Both the position numbers and the translations under genes were made by a program. From JAXDBV01 sp034678415 (GTDB lineage: Bacteria > Bacteroidota > Bacteroidia > Bacteroidales > VadinHA17), in the NCBI GenBank assembly GCA_034678415.1, contig JAXDBV010000006.1:1-16280 (forward strand): a DNA stretch of 16,280 nt, in the 5' to 3' direction. Of this stretch, positions 14,724 to 16,280 are shown piece after piece (position 1 is the first letter of the stretch; each line of letters starts with the position of its first letter). Under the pieces are notes generated by a model. It made no database searches. It saw only the letters and a list, made by a program, of their open reading frames with translations, and was not told the DNA's origin.

Positions 14724-15896
14724 TCATAAGGTATTAACGGCTGCTTCTATCTGCTGCAACGCATTCTTTACGATGCTGAAGGGACAGGCTACATTCATTC
14801 GCATGAATCCTTCCCCTCCGGGACCGAACAGTGTACCGTCACTGAGCCCGACTCTTGCTTTATTGATAAAGAAATCCCGCAGTTCCCCAACTTTACGAGC
14901 CAGTTCATGGCAGTCGAGCCAGATAAGATAGGTGGCTTCAACCGGTACCATCTTTATCAGGGGTATTTTTTCTTTCAGGTACCGCTCGACGTAAAGAATA
15001 TTGTTCCGGGTATAATCAAGCATCTCATCCAGCCAGGGCATACCATTGCGGTACGCAGCCTCCAGGGCAACGTTCCCGAAAATATTGCCCATACCCAGAT
15101 GCAGGCTTTCCTGCACCCGGGTATATTTTTCCCGCAGGCCGGCATCAGGAATGATCAGGAAGGAGGTGGACAGTCCCGCCAGGTTGAAAGTCTTGCTGGG
15201 GGCCATACAAGTGATCGTATGATCGGCGATTTTTTTCCCGATACTGGCCAGGGGTACATGTTTGAACGGTTTGAAAACCAGGTCACAGTGGATTTCATCG
15301 GAAAGGATGAGTATGTTCCTTTCGATGCAAAGCTCGGCCAGTTCCTCGAGTTCATATCGGGTCCAGAGCCGGCCCACGGGGTTATGCGGGTTGCTGAGGA
15401 TCAGCATGCTAGCACTGTTCCGGGGAATATTGCCAATATAATGAAGATCAAAATGATAGTAGAGATTGTCATATACCAGTTTATTAAAAACCGGCTTACG
15501 CTGATGGTCGGTGACCGCTTTGAAGAAAGGGAAATACACCGGCGGCTGGATGATGATTTCATCCCCCGGCTGTGTATATGACAACACACAGATATTGATA
15601 GCCGGGACTACTCCCGGGCTGAATACGATCCATTCTTTTTCTATGTTCCATCCATGCCGTTTCCAGACCCAATCAATGATGGCCGAATAGAATGCATTGG
15701 TTCTGACGGAGTAGCCGAGGATTTCATGACGGGTTCTTTCACGGATCGCCTGCATGATGACATCAGGGGTACGGAAATCCATATCAGCCACCCACATAGG
15801 GATCACATCATCCGTTCCGAAGACCACTTTCCGTTGGTCATACTTTAAAGCCCCTGTTCCCGAGCGGTCGATCACTTCATCAAAATCGTACTTCAT
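14724..15896 (-). CDS. MalY/PatB-type pyridoxal-phosphate C-S lyase / aminotransferase
   Basis: Fold-type I PLP enzyme of the MalY/PatB (cystathionine beta-lyase-like) branch of class I/II aminotransferases. It probably cleaves C-S bonds of cystathionine, cysteine or S-conjugates, or acts as an aminotransferase. The 390 residues show VIPMWVADMDF (31-41), typical of the branch, then YFPFF (121-125) and NPHNPVGRLWTR (169-180). DEIHCDLVF (200-208) has the Asp that pairs with the PLP ring nitrogen, and APSKTFNLAG (232-241) holds the Schiff-base Lys235. FGPGGEGFMRMNVACP near the C-terminus carries the substrate-carboxylate Arg. Length is normal for the family. It lies between the DUF4105-like gene (27 bp) and carA (12 bp). 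The exact substrate cannot be assigned, so I leave the symbol empty. Confidence 0.92.
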   Translation of the reverse strand: MKYDFDEVIDRSGTGALKYDQRKVVFGTDDVIPMWVADMDFRTPDVIMQAIRERTRHEILGYSVRTNAFYSAIIDWVWKRHGWNIEKEWIVFSPGVVPAINICVLSYTQPGDEIIIQPPVYFPFFKAVTDHQRKPVFNKLVYDNLYYHFDLHYIGNIPRNSASMLILSNPHNPVGRLWTRYELEELAELCIERNILILSDEIHCDLVFKPFKHVPLASIGKKIADHTITCMAPSKTFNLAGLSTSFLIIPDAGLREKYTRVQESLHLGMGNIFGNVALEAAYRNGMPWLDEMLDYTRNNILYVERYLKEKIPLIKMVPVEATYLIWLDCHELARKVGELRDFFINKARVGLSDGTLFGPGGEGFMRMNVACPFSIVKNALQQIEAAVNTL

Positions 15897-15923
15897 AGTC
15901 CCTGATGTTGAAAATCCGCGGTT

Positions 15924-16280
15924 TCATCCGGTGGATTGTTCACTGCGGTTACCGATGATTTTATTGCCAAGGAAGGTATATAGCGATGACCGTAAAAACA
16001 AGGTGAGTACCAGGGGAAGAAGATAGGGTGAGAATCCTTCCTTTATAAAAGGCCAGGCGATCAGGAATCCCAGGAGGATGACTGAGGCCAGGTTAAAGAA
16101 CCAGGTTACCACGGCTGCCTGTTTTTTCCTGAGCAGCAATATGCCGGCCGGGAAAAAGGGAGGGATTGCCCACAACAGGTTCATGTTCCTGTTCAGCGCG
16201 AGATGATCGGTACCGAACCACAGCAGGGTGAGGAACCAGCCGAACAGGCCGATGAGGCTGAACAGAACCATGTCGAACCA
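15924..16280 (-). CDS. C-terminal part of a DUF4105-like membrane protein (5' end beyond window)
   Basis: The frame is open to the right edge (first visible residues WFDMV) and gives 118 residues before the stop, so this is the C-terminal portion only. It has about four hydrophobic membrane segments and a short hydrophilic tail, GNKIIGNRSEQSTG. The sequence WFGTDHLALNRNMNLLWAIPP (visible residues 21-41), split by the first two segments, resembles the C-terminal membrane part of Bacteroidota DUF4105 (Lnb N-terminal periplasmic domain) proteins as I remember them. In those proteins a long periplasmic domain comes first. The function is unknown. It is followed after 27 bp by the MalY/PatB-type gene on the same strand and could be its upstream operon partner. 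The family call is from recall of the motif. Confidence 0.7.
   Translation of the reverse strand, partial: WFDMVLFSLIGLFGWFLTLLWFGTDHLALNRNMNLLWAIPPFFPAGILLLRKKQAAVVTWFFNLASVILLGFLIAWPFIKEGFSPYLLPLVLTLFLRSSLYTFLGNKIIGNRSEQSTG

Noticed and set aside
14907..15581. 224-codon plus-strand open frame
   Set aside because: It lies wholly antisense to the MalY/PatB-type gene, whose motifs are clear. The antisense product has no recognisable domain.
1..16280. Search for CRISPR arrays, tRNA or rRNA genes, phage, toxin-antitoxin or defence genes
   Set aside because: No repeat-spacer pattern, RNA gene or relevant motif was seen. The window is almost fully occupied by housekeeping and biosynthetic genes.

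Overview
The window is about 16 kb of ordinary chromosomal DNA from a member of the Bacteroidota, probably Bacteroidales-like. Three things point there: Bacteroidota-type -7 promoter elements (TAnnTTTG) in front of several genes, Bacteroidota-style versions of RecQ (with a C-terminal extension), CarB and a DUF4105-like protein, and the tatC-lptB pair lying divergent from recQ. I see no mobile element, CRISPR array, rRNA, tRNA or phage gene.

Region 1 (1-4109): lptB (partial at the left edge) and tatC are read leftwards, and recQ is read rightwards from a 275-bp AT-rich divergent promoter region. LptB powers LPS transport to the outer membrane, TatC is the receptor of the twin-arginine translocon, and RecQ is a DNA repair helicase.

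Region 2 (4110-10383): a 219-bp convergent intergenic region holds a strong hairpin. Beyond it is a leftward gene string, transcribed in the order carB, GNAT acetyltransferase, family-2 glycosyltransferase, OppC/DppC-type permease. The gaps are small or overlapping, so the four genes could form one operon. The glycosyltransferase contains a 120-bp stretch of about 9% GC.

Region 3 (10384-13612): argR-argG-argH read rightwards, divergent from carB. ArgR is the arginine-responsive regulator. ArgG and ArgH carry out the last two steps of arginine synthesis. The 92-bp carB/argR intergenic region holds a good -7 element and a palindrome on the argR start codon.

Region 4 (13613-16280): a leftward string of a DUF4105-like membrane protein (partial at the right edge), a MalY/PatB-type C-S lyase/aminotransferase and carA. 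CarA and CarB form carbamoyl phosphate synthase, which feeds both arginine and pyrimidine synthesis. Their genes share a strand but are separated by the oppositely oriented argRGH block, so the window's main theme is an arginine/carbamoyl-phosphate cluster. Nothing here looks like a wholly new system. The points worth a second look are the split car locus, the ArgG subtype, the candidate operator at argR, the AT-rich patch in the glycosyltransferase and the orphan permease.
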